The notes under the pieces are model-generated. The model was not told the origin of the DNA. It did not search any database and saw only the letters and a program-made list of their open reading frames with translations. This document shows positions 56,301-64,000 of a stretch of 64,000 bases of DNA, in pieces (the first letter of the stretch is position 1; each line of letters opens with the position of its first letter). The position numbers and the translations under genes were made by a program. This DNA is from Amphibalanus amphitrite (lineage: Eukaryota; Arthropoda; Thecostraca; Balanomorpha; Balanidae), in NCBI RefSeq assembly GCF_019059575.1, contig NW_024882898.1, positions 107,844 to 171,843 on the forward strand, written 5' to 3'.

Positions 56301-58235
56301 ACGTCACTAAGGAACACTACGGGGCGTTCACATATACAAGAATCCGTACAAATATTGATAGAAATTATGTTCATCAAAGCTCGTCAATCAAGACATATTT
56401 GTCAAACGCGCATCATTGTTCGTTACAAACGGAACAGTTCGGGTTCCTCTCTGGTCAAAACCCAGCTTCCTACAATCCAACCACAGCCTACCACATCACA
56501 TGTCAGTCGGTAGTCAATTCAACACTCCCTCGCAGCTGCCAAATGCGCCGAAACATTCAATGGCCTCAGAATACTGGCACTTGGCTTAGGAAATGCACAG
56601 TAGAATCACAAACTCTTAGCCCTTTTAGTGCGATGCAGAGGTAAAAAATGGAAGTTAAACTTCCACCAAGAGTAACAAAATGAGCAAAGTATCAACGCAA
56701 TAATACATTGGTAGGAACACCGTCGCTTGTCATGTTACATGTCTTATGTGAATGAGAAAACAATCGCTAGCACAACCGATATCACTGAATAAAAAACGAA
56801 CAAAACCATTCTTTCCAAATCCAGACGTCTCATCACATTTCTGATTCCCAAACCCTACCGTATTGTCATTGGCACGCCATTCCAAAATAACACTGGTCTC
56901 TGAAACTCTCACAAATATCGTGAGCAAACGACTCAATTCGAGTGCTACCAACGTGCCCGATACAATATCACATACATTCCTTACTCGTCACTGAAAGACC
57001 GACCAAACGAAGAAGTTCGTTGATTCAAAACTAAATAAGAAATCGTAATACTGGAACGTAAGGTCCCTTTCACCGATTCTCATAGAACGGCGGAGTGTGG
57101 TCATAGAAATGACCACCACAACGCAGGGATTCTTGTGAACAAACACTTTACTCTAAAGAAACGATAACATTGAGCTAACACAAGTCGCGTTACACCACAG
57201 GAAGCAGCATCGAGTCTAACAAGCGTGTCTGGAATTACTTAACCTAATGTCTTTAAATGCATAAACATGGTGGATATATAAATCACGGGAACGAGTGCTG
57301 AAAAGTTTCTTGATAACGGTACATTGAGGAAATGAAATGTTCATACGTGAAACGTAACCGTTTAAGCCCAGCATACGACTACCGAAAGGCTGCCCCATAT
57401 TATACTTTTCCAGCAAGACTATCACGGAAACATGAAACATTAAACATAAAAAACCAAAAACATCTTCAGCACACCCTTGTCCGCAGGTCATTCCCTCTCC
57501 ACATGTCTACACGACTCTTTGGAAGAAACCTGCAGAAAAGCGTCCCCGGGCAGTATCTAGGCAAGATAGCTGCCAAAACGACACAAACTCTGAGCTTTCA
57601 GCTTAGCACACTACAAAACTAACAAATGCAAGCTACAACATATAGCCGAATCGCAACACGTAGAACGCCCTGATTTGGTGTACGATGATCTTACGATGCC
57701 CGATTAGGAACGGAACTATCAACCTAGCTACCGATTAACCGATTGGCAAATGCACCACCTTACACCTAATGAAATCGGAGGAATACCGGGGAAAAAGGAA
57801 ATTGATGACGTCGCCTGTGATCTTCGGAAAAGAAAGTCACCAATGTGAAACTGCAAAATCTATCCGCGGTGGCGATATTTTTGCGGAGATGCAAGTTTGG
57901 CGTTTGATCTCTGTTAATGTGATTAAGGCACCAGACATAACTTTAGGCAGGATTCTGGACAGGGCTGTACGTCGAGAAACAATGCCCAAAATTTCTTCTG
58001 ATCAGACGTAGAAAAGCTCATACAAGTCAATAAATCACTGTCCAGTTGTGAATAAGAGATCCACTCAGCTTTTTATGAGTGAAGCAGATGATAGAATAGC
58101 CAATTATCAAAATATTGGATCTTTTAGATGATGAGAATACCAAAATTTCCACACTAGCCAAAAAATGTCCGCACCATGAGATGACGTTGAATCTGTGGAA
58201 AGTATTCCCCAATCCCCACCAACCATCGGCAGTCA
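53306..58235. other. intergenic, no gene recognised
   Basis: About 5 kb without family-like coding sequence on either strand. The first few hundred bases (53310-53640) are GC-rich and should contain the promoter of the Kunitz gene; no TATA box was seen. A foldback of AGATAACATGA/TCATGTTATCT (56004-56026) lies within a longer inverted repeat at about 55966-56045. A (TCTG)n run lies at about 54603. Confidence 0.4.
55966..56045. repeat. inverted repeat (foldback)
   Basis: AAGTTATAC..AGATAACATGAAT on the left is mirrored by ATTCATGTTATCT..GTTATAC.ATAACTT on the right, with the 23-base palindrome 56004-56026 near the centre. Confidence 0.75.
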
Positions 58236-62850
<4,615 letters not shown>

Positions 62851-63139
62851 CTGGAAAGCAGGGGAAGCGAGTGAAAGGACGACATCGCTGACCTCCGAGC
62901 GAAGAGAGACCGGTCGTGAGATGGGAAGTACGCGCGGGAAATATTATCGAGGCAGGACCGCGTGAGTTTTGAGAATGTGAAGTTGTGAAATGCAAACACG
63001 CGATATATGTAGGGAGTAAGGCCTTGGAAACGACAAGTGTTCCGAGTTAAAAATATTTCTAGCGGCTGTAACAAGCAAACCTGAATGGACTTTTCGTCAA
63101 ACCTTTCGACCAAAAAGACTCATGCAACCTTATATTTAA

Positions 63140-64000
63140 CCCTCGCCGGACCTATTGGTTTTCTACATACGCGCCGGCCGAGGGGGGGGGGGGGGGGGGC
63201 GGGTACGACCCCCCCTCGCCGTTTCGCCCCTGGTGGAGCTAGCGCGTCGCGGAAAAAACGAGCGTGTGCGCCGTTACGAGACGCAGAGATTGGTACCCCG
63301 ATTTTAAGGTCCTAGGTCAACCGGTGACCTCTGAGGTCAGGTCAAGTGCCCCAAGGTACGGTTCAGTTTTTGGTGAATAACTTCGCAAAAAACGGCCGCA
63401 GAGCGCCGATTTTGGCAGCATCGTGTTCGTCTCGCTCAGGCGCGTCGAATGATATACTTTTTGTCCGGGTCAGGTCAACTTGGGGTGTTGACCTCAGGTC
63501 AAGGTCAGGTCAGCACCCCCAGGTCACGAAGCTGGTCGAAAGAGGTCATGTCGCATATCATTCGATTCGGCAGGTCTTCCTAAGTCCATTGGTGGCTTTC
63601 CCGACTCGCTAGCTCAATTTGATCAAGAGTTATTGACGAAAAACTAATATGATCTTGATGACGTCATAAATGACGTCAGGCAAGGTCAACATTGCAAAAG
63701 TGACGCATCTAACCTTGCAAGGAGTGCATAAAATCACGATTCTGTGTGCTTGAGATAGTTGGAGATCGTTCCCAGCGCCAGAATAGCAGTTTTCATTTTT
63801 CCCCATTGACTTATAATGGTGAGGTCACGAAAATGACCTGACCTCATATGACCTTTAGGAAAAATCCGAGATATACAAGTTGTGGGACTCATAATGGATA
63901 CTAGATCCTGCAAGTTTCATTTCCCTGTGACATCTCCTCTGGCAGTGAGGGCGTTGCGAAGTTGCGACATCTGAAGACCGTGCAGAGGTTCACTTATGAC
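63140..64000 (+). mobile_element. TTAA-superfamily element, family 3, copy 3 (cut by window end)
   Basis: TTAA at 63136-63139, then CCCTCGCCGGACC and an 18-G hairpin arm. Over 861 bp it is nearly identical to the copy at 18676-19703, with only scattered differences seen by eye. It lies upstream of the 62761-62850 exon, so it is probably in an intron of the acidic-protein gene. Confidence 0.92.

Overview
This is eukaryotic, almost certainly invertebrate animal DNA. Split genes with GT/AG introns encode metazoan families (an SLC38A10-type amino-acid transporter, DNase II, a secreted Kunitz protein), one gene has a TATA box, and non-coding repeats fill most of the space. The protein set and the repeat style suggest an arthropod or other ecdysozoan, but nothing I can see fixes the species. 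No bacterial operon, CRISPR array or viral gene was recognised.

Layout. 2.1-4.3 kb (+): a three-exon gene for a secreted Gly/Tyr-rich protein with 16 tandem Asn/Pro repeats. 4.55-7.0 kb (-): five exons of an SLC38A10-like transporter; its 3' exons are not found here, so the (+) gene probably lies inside one of its introns. 11.3-12.5 and 33.1-34.4 kb (+): two intronless, catalytically intact DNase II paralogues. They are anchors of a diverged tandem duplication (segments Z-DNase-X-Y at about 9.5-29.8 kb, then DNase-X-Y-Z at about 33-43.8 kb). 44.7-51 kb: nested repeats. 52.2-53.3 kb (-): a secreted protein with three Kunitz domains. 58.2-62.9 kb (-): two exons of an unrecognised acidic protein. 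The window ends inside a repeat.

The most distinctive feature is a superfamily of about 1-1.2 kb non-coding elements, more than a dozen copies and roughly a fifth of the window. They sit at TTAA, start with CCC and end with GGG as piggyBac elements do, and carry a poly-G/loop/poly-C hairpin just inside each end. Their bodies are rich in GGTCA (nuclear-receptor half-site-like) and TGACGTCA motifs. The termini and hairpin loops differ between elements but match between the two ends of one element. Several copies have an identifiable empty site in the paralogous duplicated segment, which gives direct evidence of transposition after the duplication. Other mobile DNA includes hAT-like elements with 8-bp target duplications, TA-flanked MITEs, a near-perfect 338-bp palindrome at 27.05-27.39 kb and a 1.5-kb element with long inverted arms.

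The genes do not form a pathway. They are independent neighbours: a membrane transporter, secreted structural, nuclease and protease-inhibitor-like proteins, and one unknown.
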